Source: Variovorax paradoxus (lineage in GTDB: Bacteria > Pseudomonadota > Gammaproteobacteria > Burkholderiales > Burkholderiaceae_C). From it: a stretch of DNA of 64,000 nt. The notes beneath the pieces were generated by a model. It had not been told where the DNA came from. It saw only the letters and a list, made by a program, of their open reading frames with translations, and ran no database searches. Within the stretch, counting starts at the first letter, position 1. Each line of letters opens with the position of its first letter. This document shows, in pieces, positions 35,559 to 43,373 of this stretch. Both the position numbers and the translations under genes were made by a program. The stretch lies in the NCBI RefSeq assembly GCF_018614915.1, contig NZ_JAGGNU010000020.1, positions 62,001-126,000 on the forward strand, in the 5' to 3' direction.

Positions 35559-37928
35559 TTACACCGGCGTCAGCTTCGCCACGGACAGCGCCAGCCACTT
35601 CACGCCGTGGCGCGGAAAGTTCACCTGCGCACGCGCATCGTCGCCGCTTCCTTCCAGCGCCAGCACCGTGCCCTCGCCGAACTTGTTGTGGAACACCTGC
35701 ATGCCCGAGCGCAGACCGTGCGCGGGCGCGCTCTTCTGCGGCGGCACCGGCGGGCTGGCGAAGGTGTCCTTGCTGCCGTATCCGCCGCCGCTGCCGCGGG
35801 TGGTGGCATAGCCGCCGCCGTAGCCGAAGGCCGAGGGCGCGAAGCCCTGGTTCTTGGGCGTCAGCCATTTGAGCGCGCCCTCGGGCAGCTCGTCGAAGAA
35901 GCGGCTCTTCACGTTGTAGCGCGTCTGACCGTGCAGCATGCGGGTCTGCGAGTGGCTGAGGTAGAGGCGCTGGCGCGCCCGGGTGATGGCCACGTACATC
36001 AGCCGGCGCTCCTCTTCGAGGCTTTCGTAGTCGCTCATCGAGTTCTCGTGCGGGAACAGGCCCTCCTCCATGCCGGTGATGAAGACACAGTCGAATTCGA
36101 GGCCCTTGGCCGCATGCACGGTCATCAACTGCACCGCGTCCTGGCCGGCCTGCGCCTGGTTGTCGCCCGACTCCAGCGCGGCATGGGTCAGGAAGGCCGC
36201 CAGCGGGCTCATGGTTTCGCCGGTCTCGGCATCGGGCGCCAGCGGCTCGTCGGTGACGGGGCGGTTCGGGTCGAGGCCCTGGCTGGCCGGCGACTGCCGC
36301 AGCTCGTCGACCGGCATCGCAACCGCGTCGCGGCCGAAGCCCTCCTGCGTGACGAAGCTCTCGGCGGCGTTGACCAGCTCTTCCAGGTTCTCGATCCGGT
36401 CGGCGCCTTCGCGATCGGCCTTGTAGTGCTCGACCAGGCCGCTGTGGTCGAGCACCAGCTCGATGATCTCGCGCAGCGACATGCCCTGGGTCTGCTCGCG
36501 CAGCACGTCGACCTTGGCGACGAAGGCCGACAGGTTGGTGCCGGCCTTGCCGCCCACCGCGTTCACCGCGTCGTGCAGCGAACGGCCGGCCGCGCGGGCG
36601 GCATCCTGCAACTGCTCGATGCTGCGGGCGCCGATGCCGCGCGGCGGGAAGTTGACGATGCGCAGGAAGCTGGTGTCGTCGTCCTTGTTCTCGAGCAGCC
36701 GCAGGTAGGCCAGCGCATGCTTGATTTCGGCCCGCTCGAAGAAGCGCAGGCCGCCGTAGACGCGGTAAGGCACGGCGGCGTTGAAGAGGGCGGTTTCGAT
36801 CACCCGGCTTTGCGCATTGCTGCGGTAGAGCACCGCCATTTCCTTGCGCTCGATGCCGTCGCGCACCAGCTGGCGCATCTCCTCGACCATCCACTGCGCC
36901 TCGGCGAAGTCGCTGGTCGATTCGTAGACGCGCACCGGCTCGCCGGGGCCCTGGTCGGTGCGCAGGTTCTTGCCGAGCCGCTTCTTGTTGTGGCTGATCA
37001 GCTCGTTGGCCGAATCGAGGATGTTGCTGAAGCTGCGGTAGTTCTGCTCCAGCTTGATCTGGTTCGCGACATCGAACTCGCGCACGAAGTCGGCCATGTT
37101 GCCCACCCGCGCGCCGCGGAAGGCATAGATGCTCTGATCGTCGTCGCCCACGGCGATCACGCTGTTGTCGCCCGGCAGGAAGCGGCCCTCGACCGTGTTG
37201 CCCGACAGCATCTTGATCCACGCGTATTGCAGGCGGTTGGTGTCCTGGAACTCGTCGATCAGGATGTGGCGAAAGCGCCGCTGGTAGTGCTCGCGCACCG
37301 GGTCGTTGTCGCGCAGCAGCTCGTAGCTGCGCAGCATGAGCTCGCCGAAGTCGACCACGCCCTCGCGCTGGCACTGCTCTTCGTAGAGCTGGTAGAGCTC
37401 GACTTTCTTGCGGTCGTCCTCGCTGCGGATTTCCACGTCGCGCGGGCGCAGGCCGTCCTCCTTGGCGCCGGCGATGAACCATTGGGTTTGCTTGGCCGGG
37501 AAGCGCTCGTCATCGACGTTGTACTGCTTCATCAGCCGCTTGATGGCCGAGAGCTGGTCTTGCGTGTCCAGGATCTGGAAGGTGGAAGGCAGGTCGGCGA
37601 GCTTCCAGTGCGCGCGCAGGAATCGATTGCACAGGCCGTGGAAGGTCCCGATCCACATGCCGCGCACGTTGACGGGCAGCATCGCGGTCAGGCGCGTCAT
37701 CATTTCCTTCGCCGCCTTGTTGGTGAAGGTCACGGCCAGGATGCCGCCGGGCGACACCTGCCCGGTCTGCAGCAGCCAGGCGATGCGGGTGGTCAGCACC
37801 CGCGTCTTGCCGGAACCGGCGCCGGCGAGGATCAGGGCATTGCCGGCCGGGAGCGTGACGGCGGCCCGCTGCTCGGGGTTGAGGTTGTGCAGCAAGGGAG
37901 ATTCGGGCGCGGGATCGTCGAAGAGCAT
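35559..37928 (-). CDS. uvrD: UvrD/PcrA-type DNA helicase (3'-5')
   Basis: Superfamily 1 helicase of 789 residues used in nucleotide-excision and mismatch repair. It starts at MLFDDPAPESPLLHNLNPEQ, with Walker A 'LILAGAGSGKTRVLTTRIAW', then 'AVTFTNKAAKEM', DEAD-like 'ILIDEFQDTNRLQY', 'AVGDDDQSIYAFRGA', 'EQNYRSFSNI' and 'VQLMTVHAAKGLEFDCVFI'. The C-terminal 'FGEGTVLALEGSGDDARAQV' is the UvrD tail that contacts RNA polymerase in relatives. Divergent from the type III chaperone-like gene. Confidence 0.96.
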   Translation of the reverse strand: MLFDDPAPESPLLHNLNPEQRAAVTLPAGNALILAGAGSGKTRVLTTRIAWLLQTGQVSPGGILAVTFTNKAAKEMMTRLTAMLPVNVRGMWIGTFHGLCNRFLRAHWKLADLPSTFQILDTQDQLSAIKRLMKQYNVDDERFPAKQTQWFIAGAKEDGLRPRDVEIRSEDDRKKVELYQLYEEQCQREGVVDFGELMLRSYELLRDNDPVREHYQRRFRHILIDEFQDTNRLQYAWIKMLSGNTVEGRFLPGDNSVIAVGDDDQSIYAFRGARVGNMADFVREFDVANQIKLEQNYRSFSNILDSANELISHNKKRLGKNLRTDQGPGEPVRVYESTSDFAEAQWMVEEMRQLVRDGIERKEMAVLYRSNAQSRVIETALFNAAVPYRVYGGLRFFERAEIKHALAYLRLLENKDDDTSFLRIVNFPPRGIGARSIEQLQDAARAAGRSLHDAVNAVGGKAGTNLSAFVAKVDVLREQTQGMSLREIIELVLDHSGLVEHYKADREGADRIENLEELVNAAESFVTQEGFGRDAVAMPVDELRQSPASQGLDPNRPVTDEPLAPDAETGETMSPLAAFLTHAALESGDNQAQAGQDAVQLMTVHAAKGLEFDCVFITGMEEGLFPHENSMSDYESLEEERRLMYVAITRARQRLYLSHSQTRMLHGQTRYNVKSRFFDELPEGALKWLTPKNQGFAPSAFGYGGGYATTRGSGGGYGSKDTFASPPVPPQKSAPAHGLRSGMQVFHNKFGEGTVLALEGSGDDARAQVNFPRHGVKWLALSVAKLTPV

Positions 37929-37939
37929 GGTGCATTGTA

Positions 37940-37967
37940 GGAACCGGCCCTTGCATTTCTTCACGCA
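37940..37967 (+). promoter_or_regulatory. Candidate HrpL-dependent promoter (hrp box)
   Basis: GGAACC (37940-37945), 15 bases, then TCACGCA (37961-37967). The published HrpL consensus is GGAACC, 15 or 16 bases, CCACNNA; here only the first base of the second element differs. It is on the plus strand, pointing at the chaperone/kinase cassette whose first start codon is 127 bases after it. HrpL sigma factors drive type III effector genes in Pseudomonas, Erwinia and Herbaspirillum. Confidence 0.6.
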
Positions 37968-38093
37968 TCGATCCGAATCTTGCGAGCTGCGGGCGAATCG
38001 TTTCCTGCGATCCGTTACTAAGAAAGCCGCACCATCCCCGCCGTGCGGGCGACTGCATTCTGTTTCAGGCGGGTTCGAATCGAAAGAACCGCC

Positions 38094-38564
38094 ATGACCA
38101 CCCTCTCCATGCCGGAGGCCGTCACCGACCGCCTCACCGAGCTCGCACCGCGCCTTCCCGACATCGCGGCCCTCATCCAGAACGACGAGACGAGCTGGAC
38201 GCTGGGGTTCGAAGACGATACGGCGATCCTCGTCGAATGGGCCGAGGCGCCAACGCGGCTTGTGCTGAGTTCTGAAATCGGGATGCCCTTGCCTGAGCGA
38301 CGCGCGGAAATTTTGGACAGTCTGCTTTCGTATGCGCTCATGTGGCGCGAAAGCGGCGGCGTCAAGGTGGGCCAGGGCGACATCGAAAACGGATTGGTGC
38401 TTCTCTATGAATGGCACGTCGACGTCTTCGATGCCGACCAGTTGCAAGACGCACTCGAAAACTTTGCGACCCTCGCGAGGATGTGGGGAGCCTATCTGGC
38501 ACACGACGAAACCGAAGCGAGACATCCAATGCAGCGTCCGGACGCCGCCTTGCTGCGCATCTGA
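38094..38564 (+). CDS. CesT-like type III secretion chaperone (predicted)
   Basis: Acidic protein of 156 residues whose pattern fits class I (CesT/SycE) effector chaperones. After a helical start comes 'DETSWTLGFEDDTAILVEWA', then 'TRLVLSSEIGMPLPE', a central helix 'ILDSLLSYALMWRESGGVKV', a strand 'NGLVLLYEWHVDVFD' and a last helix 'LQDALENFATLARMWGAYLA'. Size, acidity and order are right for the family. I start at MTTLSMPEA, with GAAAGAACC before it. The kinase-like gene follows after 28 bases. Base composition is lower in G+C than the neighbours. The assignment is by pattern, not alignment. Confidence 0.7.
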   Translation: MTTLSMPEAVTDRLTELAPRLPDIAALIQNDETSWTLGFEDDTAILVEWAEAPTRLVLSSEIGMPLPERRAEILDSLLSYALMWRESGGVKVGQGDIENGLVLLYEWHVDVFDADQLQDALENFATLARMWGAYLAHDETEARHPMQRPDAALLRI

Positions 38565-38592
38565 CTCTTCTTTCAGTACAACTGGATTTGCC

Positions 38593-40401
38593 ATGGACAA
38601 GAAACCGATTCTCTGGACTCAAGGACGAGGACAAGGAAGGACGCATCTTCAAGCGCTCGAGCAGCTCAAGCTCAAGGACAACCAACGTGTTGGCTTCAAG
38701 CTGGGCCACAGGATCGACTTGGCGGGCGAGAGAAAAGCTGTTCTCTTCGTGACCACCCGCGCCAAAGAGAACTTGGCGAAGCGCGCCTGGAACGCCCTGA
38801 TCGACCGCAACGCCACGCGCCAAAGTGCCGCGAAGCTCGCTTTCTCCAGGATAAGAAATGAGATAGGAAGCATCCCCGGCTTCTCCGGATCGGCAAATGT
38901 CGGCGCCAGGTTGGACGAGCTGCAGCATGCCATCGAAGCATCGGGTTCGATCAAGGCAAAAACAATCGACGCGTTGATGCGCGCCGTCGCTGAGATGCCC
39001 ATCAGAGCTGCCGCCCGTCAGGCCACGTCGGAAGCAGGCAGCTTCTTCGAATTGTCCGGGTCGGACCTTGACCCGTTGAAAGATGCGCTTCACTGTGACG
39101 TCACCTGCATCAAGAAATTCCAGGCTTTCGTGAGTGCCGCCGCTTCCGGCGACACAGCGGCGCTGGACTACAACATGGCAAAGGACTTCTGTGAAAAATG
39201 GGTCCGTGCTTCAGCCGAACTTCCGCAGACCATCGACCGGTCTTTCAAGCACGCGGTCGACAGCATGGTTGGCATGCTGACAGGGCCCGGCAGGTTGGAA
39301 ATGCCGTCAAAAAAAGAGGCCCTGATCGACGAACGCGCGTTCGTGGACGACAGCACGCTGCGCCTCGACGAAAAAAATTTCCGCAAACCTGAAAACGCAC
39401 TGTGCGACAACCATCAGGGCAGCGTCCATGTGTATGAGCACGGCAGGGACCATGTCGTGGTCAAAGCCTTTGCCCAGGTAAAAGACAGGAAAGGCGTGCC
39501 CAGGCACACACCCGTCGCCATGAACGAGGTCCGCGCACACGAGCAGGCACAGGTGAACGCTGGCGGCGAGTCGCATGTCATTGGGCTCAAGGCCGCTGTG
39601 CGAACTCCCGATGGAGGCACGCTGGTCGTGCTCGAACATGCGCCGCTTGGGGATGCCAATACGCTCACTCGGCGAATCGAGACAGCCGAATTGTCCGACA
39701 AGCAACTCCATCCGAGACGTGCGCAGAACGTCAAGCTGCTCGCCTTCGCTGACATGCTCAAAGGCGTCGCGCAAGCGCATGACAACGGCGTCATGCACCT
39801 GGACATCAAGCCCGACAACTTTTTCATCGACAAGCACGGCAAGCTGCTGCTGGGCGATTTCGGTACCTCCAAGACCTCCATGGCGGCCTCGATGGAGAGC
39901 GGCACCGCAGCGCCGGATTTCGCGGCGCCGGAGCAGCTTGAGACAGGCAAAATGAAGAAGCCGGGCCTGATCACGTACAAGGCCGACATCTGGTCGTTGG
40001 GCGTCATCCTCTGCGAGTTCGTTGCGCCGCGCGTCCCCGGCAAAGGACCCGACGTGCCGAATCGTCCGTTTCCCTATGAAAAACCACTCGAAGGCGAGAG
40101 GTTGATCGAAGATTTCATAAAGCTTCCGAAGGTCCAGCGCTTCGAGCAACTGCAACTGAGCCAGCACAACCCGCTGCATCAGCTGGTCGTCGAGATGCTG
40201 GACCCAGACCCCGCCAAGCGCCCTTCAGTGCACCAGGTGCTCGATCATCCGGAAATGAAGCGGTTCACCGATCCGGGCACGAATGAGGAGGAGACGGTGA
40301 AACGAACGCGCAAGGATCTTCTCGATCTGGCGAAGAGAGGCCGAGCTCAGTCGAGACGGACGCACCGATATGAGGGGTATATGAAAGTCCGTCTGGACTA
40401 A
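38593..40401 (+). CDS. Ser/Thr protein kinase-like protein, candidate type III effector
   Basis: Protein of 602 residues. The N-terminal half (about 1-260) is helical, Lys/Ala-rich and unlike any domain I know. The C-terminal half is a eukaryote-like kinase: Lys291 in 'HVVVKAF', a helix-C Glu candidate in 'AMNEVRAHEQ', catalytic loop H402-L-D404-I-K406-P-D-N409, 'GDFG' (D422), 'APE' (445-447) and 'YKADIWSLGVILCEF'. The HRD arginine is Leu (non-RD kinase) and the glycine loop (273-281) lacks its glycines. There are no membrane segments or signal peptide. It follows a CesT-like chaperone gene and ends before a terminator. The first residues contain Asp2 and no Ser in the first 50, unlike classic Pseudomonas effectors. 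Confidence 0.8.
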   Translation: MDKKPILWTQGRGQGRTHLQALEQLKLKDNQRVGFKLGHRIDLAGERKAVLFVTTRAKENLAKRAWNALIDRNATRQSAAKLAFSRIRNEIGSIPGFSGSANVGARLDELQHAIEASGSIKAKTIDALMRAVAEMPIRAAARQATSEAGSFFELSGSDLDPLKDALHCDVTCIKKFQAFVSAAASGDTAALDYNMAKDFCEKWVRASAELPQTIDRSFKHAVDSMVGMLTGPGRLEMPSKKEALIDERAFVDDSTLRLDEKNFRKPENALCDNHQGSVHVYEHGRDHVVVKAFAQVKDRKGVPRHTPVAMNEVRAHEQAQVNAGGESHVIGLKAAVRTPDGGTLVVLEHAPLGDANTLTRRIETAELSDKQLHPRRAQNVKLLAFADMLKGVAQAHDNGVMHLDIKPDNFFIDKHGKLLLGDFGTSKTSMAASMESGTAAPDFAAPEQLETGKMKKPGLITYKADIWSLGVILCEFVAPRVPGKGPDVPNRPFPYEKPLEGERLIEDFIKLPKVQRFEQLQLSQHNPLHQLVVEMLDPDPAKRPSVHQVLDHPEMKRFTDPGTNEEETVKRTRKDLLDLAKRGRAQSRRTHRYEGYMKVRLD

Positions 40402-40426
40402 AACGCCTCCCCCTCTAGAATCAGCC

Positions 40427-40458
40427 ACCGGGCCCAAGTTTCTTGCGCCCGGTTTTTT
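40427..40458 (+). terminator. Intrinsic terminator after kinase gene
   Basis: ACCGGGC (40427-40433) pairs with GCCCGGT (40447-40453) around a 13-base loop and runs into TTTTTT. It closes the chaperone/kinase transcription unit 26 bases after the stop and separates it from guaC. Confidence 0.85.
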
Positions 40459-40539
40459 GCGCCTGTTTTCATTGACCCGAAGACGCTGCAGAACCCGGCC
40501 GAACCAAGCGCTCAATTCACCTTCACAGGAGCTTTGGCC

Positions 40540-41517
40540 ATGCAGATCTTCGACTACGACAACATCCTCCTGCTCCCGCGCAAATGCGTAGTGGAAAGCC
40601 GCGCGGAGTGCGACGCCAGCGTCGTGCTCGGCGGCCGCAGCTTCCGCATCCCGGCGGTGCCGGCCAACATGAAAACGGTGGTCGACGAGTCCATCTGCAC
40701 CTGGCTCGCGAAGAACGGCTACTTCTACGTGATGCACCGCTTCGACCTCGACAACGTGCAGTTCGTCAAGGACATGCACGCCAAAGGCGTCTTCGCATCG
40801 ATTTCCCTGGGCGTCAAGAAGCCGGACTACGACGCGGTCGACCAGCTGGCAGCCCTCGGACTCACACCTGAATACATCACGATCGACATCGCGCACGGCC
40901 ATGCCGACACCGTGAAGAACATGATCGCGTACCTGAAGAAGAAGCTGCCGAAGTCCTTCGTGATTGCGGGCAACGTGGGCACGCCGGAGGCCGTGATCGA
41001 TCTCGAGAACTGGGGCGCGGACGCGACCAAGGTCGGCATCGGTCCGGGCAAGGTCTGCATCACCAAGCTCAAGACCGGCTTCGGCACGGGCGGCTGGCAA
41101 CTGTCGGCGCTCAAGTGGTGCGCGCGCGTCGCGACCAAGCCAATCATTGCCGACGGCGGCATCCGCGACCACGGCGACATTGCCAAGAGCATCCGCTTCG
41201 GCGCCTCGATGGTGATGATCGGCTCGCTCTTCGCCGGGCACGAGGATTCACCGGGCCAGACGGTGGAGGTCGATGGCGTGCTCTTCAAGGAGTACTACGG
41301 CTCGGCCAGCGACTTCAACAAGGGCGAGTACAGGCACGTCGAGGGCAAGCGCATCCTGGAGCCGATCAAGGGCAAGCTGGCCGACACGCTGGTCGAGATG
41401 GAGCAGGACATCCAGAGCTCCATCAGCTATGCGGGCGGTCGCAAGCTCATGGACATCCGCAAGGTCAACTACGTCACGCTGGGCGGCGACAACGCGGGCG
41501 AGCACCTGCTGATGTAG
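40540..41517 (+). CDS. guaC: GMP reductase
   Basis: Reduces GMP to IMP with NADPH in purine salvage. The 325-residue TIM-barrel protein carries '[18 protein letters not shown]', '[15 protein letters not shown]', the active-site loop '[20 protein letters not shown]' with the catalytic Cys, and '[20 protein letters not shown]'. There are no CBS domains, which separates it from IMP dehydrogenase. AGGAG eight bases upstream fixes the ATG rather than the in-frame TTG six bases earlier. Single-gene unit. Confidence 0.95.
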   Translation: MQIFDYDNILLLPRKCVVESRAECDASVVLGGRSFRIPAVPANMKTVVDESICTWLAKNGYFYVMHRFDLDNVQFVKDMHAKGVFASISLGVKKPDYDAVDQLAALGLTPEYITIDIAHGHADTVKNMIAYLKKKLPKSFVIAGNVGTPEAVIDLENWGADATKVGIGPGKVCITKLKTGFGTGGWQLSALKWCARVATKPIIADGGIRDHGDIAKSIRFGASMVMIGSLFAGHEDSPGQTVEVDGVLFKEYYGSASDFNKGEYRHVEGKRILEPIKGKLADTLVEMEQDIQSSISYAGGRKLMDIRKVNYVTLGGDNAGEHLLM

Positions 41518-42384
41518 TCAGGCCTCGAGCAGCTGCGCCGCGTAGCGGTGCAGCGCGTGCGCCGGATCGGCGAAGGCATCGACGATGCTGAAGTGGTGCA
41601 GACCCGGCAGCAGCTCGCAGACCGGCACGGTGTTGCGGCCCCAGGCCTCGCGGATCGACGCGTTGTGGCGGATGAACTCGGCGCTCTCGTCGCCACCCGC
41701 GACCGCGTAGAGCTGGCCGCGCGGAGGCGCCGACCAGAGCACCGGGCTCGCGCGCAGCACATCTGCATCGCTCAGGCGAAGCACGTTTTCCAGGAAAGGC
41801 GTGCGCTGCAGCGGCCGCAGGTCGTAGAGGCCGGAGATCGAGAGCGCGTTGCGCACCAGATGCGCGGGCAGATCGGGCGCGACCGCCTTCCAGTCGCAGG
41901 CCAGCAGCGCCGCCGCCATGTGCCCGCCCGCCGAATGGCCGGCGACAGTGATGCGCGAGGGATCGCCGCCGTAGGCCGCGACGTGGCGCCATGTCCATGC
42001 GAGCGCGCGCACCATCTGCAGCACGATGTCCGGCACGGTCACCGGCCGCTCGGCCGGGCCGGGGCACAAGGCGTAGTTGGGCACGACCACGCACACGCCG
42101 CGGTCGTTGAAGGCGGGCGCGACGAAGGAATGGTCGCTCTTGTCGAGCGCGCGCCAGTAGCCGCCGTGGATGAACACCAGCACGGGTGCATCGGGCACGG
42201 GCGCCGGGAAGAGGTCGAGCGTTTCGCCGGGGCCGGGGCCGTAACGCAGGTCGAGCCGGCCGGGCAAGGCGTCGCGCGCAGCGGCGGAATCGCGCGCCCA
42301 GCGGCCGAGGTAAGCCGGATGGTCCGCCACCCGCGCCATGTTGTTGTACATGGCTTCCAGCCAGGCGGGGTCGTCGAAGGCCAT
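41518..42384 (-). CDS. Alpha/beta hydrolase, kynurenine formamidase-like
   Basis: Serine hydrolase of 288 residues. The oxyanion motif 'VFIHGGYWRALDK' and nucleophile 'VAGHSAGGHMAAAL' are those of the HGGYW group that includes arylformamidases, and the catalytic His lies in 'LLPGLHHFSIVDAF'. I start at MAFDDPAWLEAMY, which has AGAAGAAG upstream; a longer form beginning ten codons earlier is possible. No kynurenine pathway genes are adjacent, so the substrate is open. It converges with guaC with no intergenic space. Confidence 0.88.
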   Translation of the reverse strand: MAFDDPAWLEAMYNNMARVADHPAYLGRWARDSAAARDALPGRLDLRYGPGPGETLDLFPAPVPDAPVLVFIHGGYWRALDKSDHSFVAPAFNDRGVCVVVPNYALCPGPAERPVTVPDIVLQMVRALAWTWRHVAAYGGDPSRITVAGHSAGGHMAAALLACDWKAVAPDLPAHLVRNALSISGLYDLRPLQRTPFLENVLRLSDADVLRASPVLWSAPPRGQLYAVAGGDESAEFIRHNASIREAWGRNTVPVCELLPGLHHFSIVDAFADPAHALHRYAAQLLEA

Positions 42385-42442
42385 GCGATCGGTGCTTCTT
42401 CTGCGTTGGGGCATCGGTTCTGGTTAAAATTCGCTTCGCGTT

Positions 42443-42518
<76 letters not shown>

Positions 42519-42528
42519 ACATCTCTCG

Positions 42529-42565
42529 AAGGCCTCGGCACATCGCCGGGGCCTTTTCTTTTTTT
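42529..42565 (+). terminator. Intrinsic terminator after tRNA-Ala
   Basis: AAGGCCTCGGC-ACATC-GCCGGGGCCTT, an 11-base-pair stem with one G-T pair, followed by TTCTTTTTTT. The T-run reaches the last codon of the convergent SDR gene. Confidence 0.9.
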
Positions 42566-43272
42566 CAGGTGTCCAGCGTCAGGTGCCGGCCATGCAGCGC
42601 GGCGGCGGCCGGCGAAGCCAGGAAGCCGATGGTCTGCGCCGCCACGGCGGTCGACACCCAGGTTTCGGGCCTGGCGTCGGGCATGGCCTGGCGATTGGCC
42701 GGCGTGTCGAGCACGCTGGGTGCGATGCTGTTGACCTGAATGCCGTGCGGAGCCAGTTCGGCGGCTGCCGCCTCGACCAGGCGCTGCAAGGCGCTCTTCG
42801 AAGCGATGTAGGCTGCCATCCCGGCCGTGCCGCGCGCCGCGTTCTTGGCGCTCACGGCGACCACGCTGCCGGCCTTGTGCTCGATCATCGACGGCACCAG
42901 TGCCTGCGAGACGGCCACGAAGGACCACGCGTTGAGGTCCATCATCCGATCCCAGGCCGCGCGGCTCAGCGCGTGCACCGGCTCGCCCATCTCGAAACCG
43001 CCGGCGATGTGGACCAGCGCATCGACCTGCTTGAAGGCCGCGAGGATCTGCGTCGCGGCCTCGGCCATGGCCGAGGCCGAAGTCACGTCAGCCTGCAGCA
43101 ACAGGTGTTGCGAGTTGTCGAGTCCCGGAAAGGTGTTGACCAGATGCTCCATGCGGTGGTCGAGCAGCGCCACCCGCGCGCCCTGGTCGAGAAAATGCTG
43201 CACGACGGCACGACCGAGCGCGCCGGCGGCGCCGGTCACCACGACATGGCGGATGGTGTTGGTTTCGATCAT
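42565..43272 (-). CDS. Short-chain dehydrogenase/reductase (SDR)
   Basis: NAD(P)-dependent oxidoreductase of 235 residues. The cofactor loop reads 'VVTGAAGALGRAVVQHF', the structural motif 'ALVHIAGGF' stands in the NNAG position, the catalytic Ser is in 'VVAVSAKNAARG', and Tyr-x3-Lys is 'AYIASKSALQRL'. The Asp in 'ALLDHRM' after strand 2 favours NAD(H). Substrate is unknown. Stop codon overlaps the terminator T-run of the convergent tRNA-Ala unit. Confidence 0.9.
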   Translation of the reverse strand: MIETNTIRHVVVTGAAGALGRAVVQHFLDQGARVALLDHRMEHLVNTFPGLDNSQHLLLQADVTSASAMAEAATQILAAFKQVDALVHIAGGFEMGEPVHALSRAAWDRMMDLNAWSFVAVSQALVPSMIEHKAGSVVAVSAKNAARGTAGMAAYIASKSALQRLVEAAAAELAPHGIQVNSIAPSVLDTPANRQAMPDARPETWVSTAVAAQTIGFLASPAAAALHGRHLTLDT

Positions 43273-43373
43273 TTCGCAGCTCCTTGTCCGGGGCAGGCAT
43301 GGTAACGCCGGCGTCAGTGCAGGAAACGCTCGACTGGCATCATTGAAGTTTCCTTTTGCACCGGAGAATCGTC

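Noticed and set aside
37973..37997. PIP-box-like sequence (TTCGC, 15 bases, TTCGG) on the minus strand near the chaperone gene
   Set aside because: It points towards uvrD, not the chaperone/kinase genes, and the pattern of two short elements is likely by chance. The hrp box on the plus strand is the better candidate.
40459..40539. Possible purine riboswitch or leader RNA before guaC
   Set aside because: The 81-base gap shows no conserved riboswitch core; only an AGGAG ribosome-binding site is clear.
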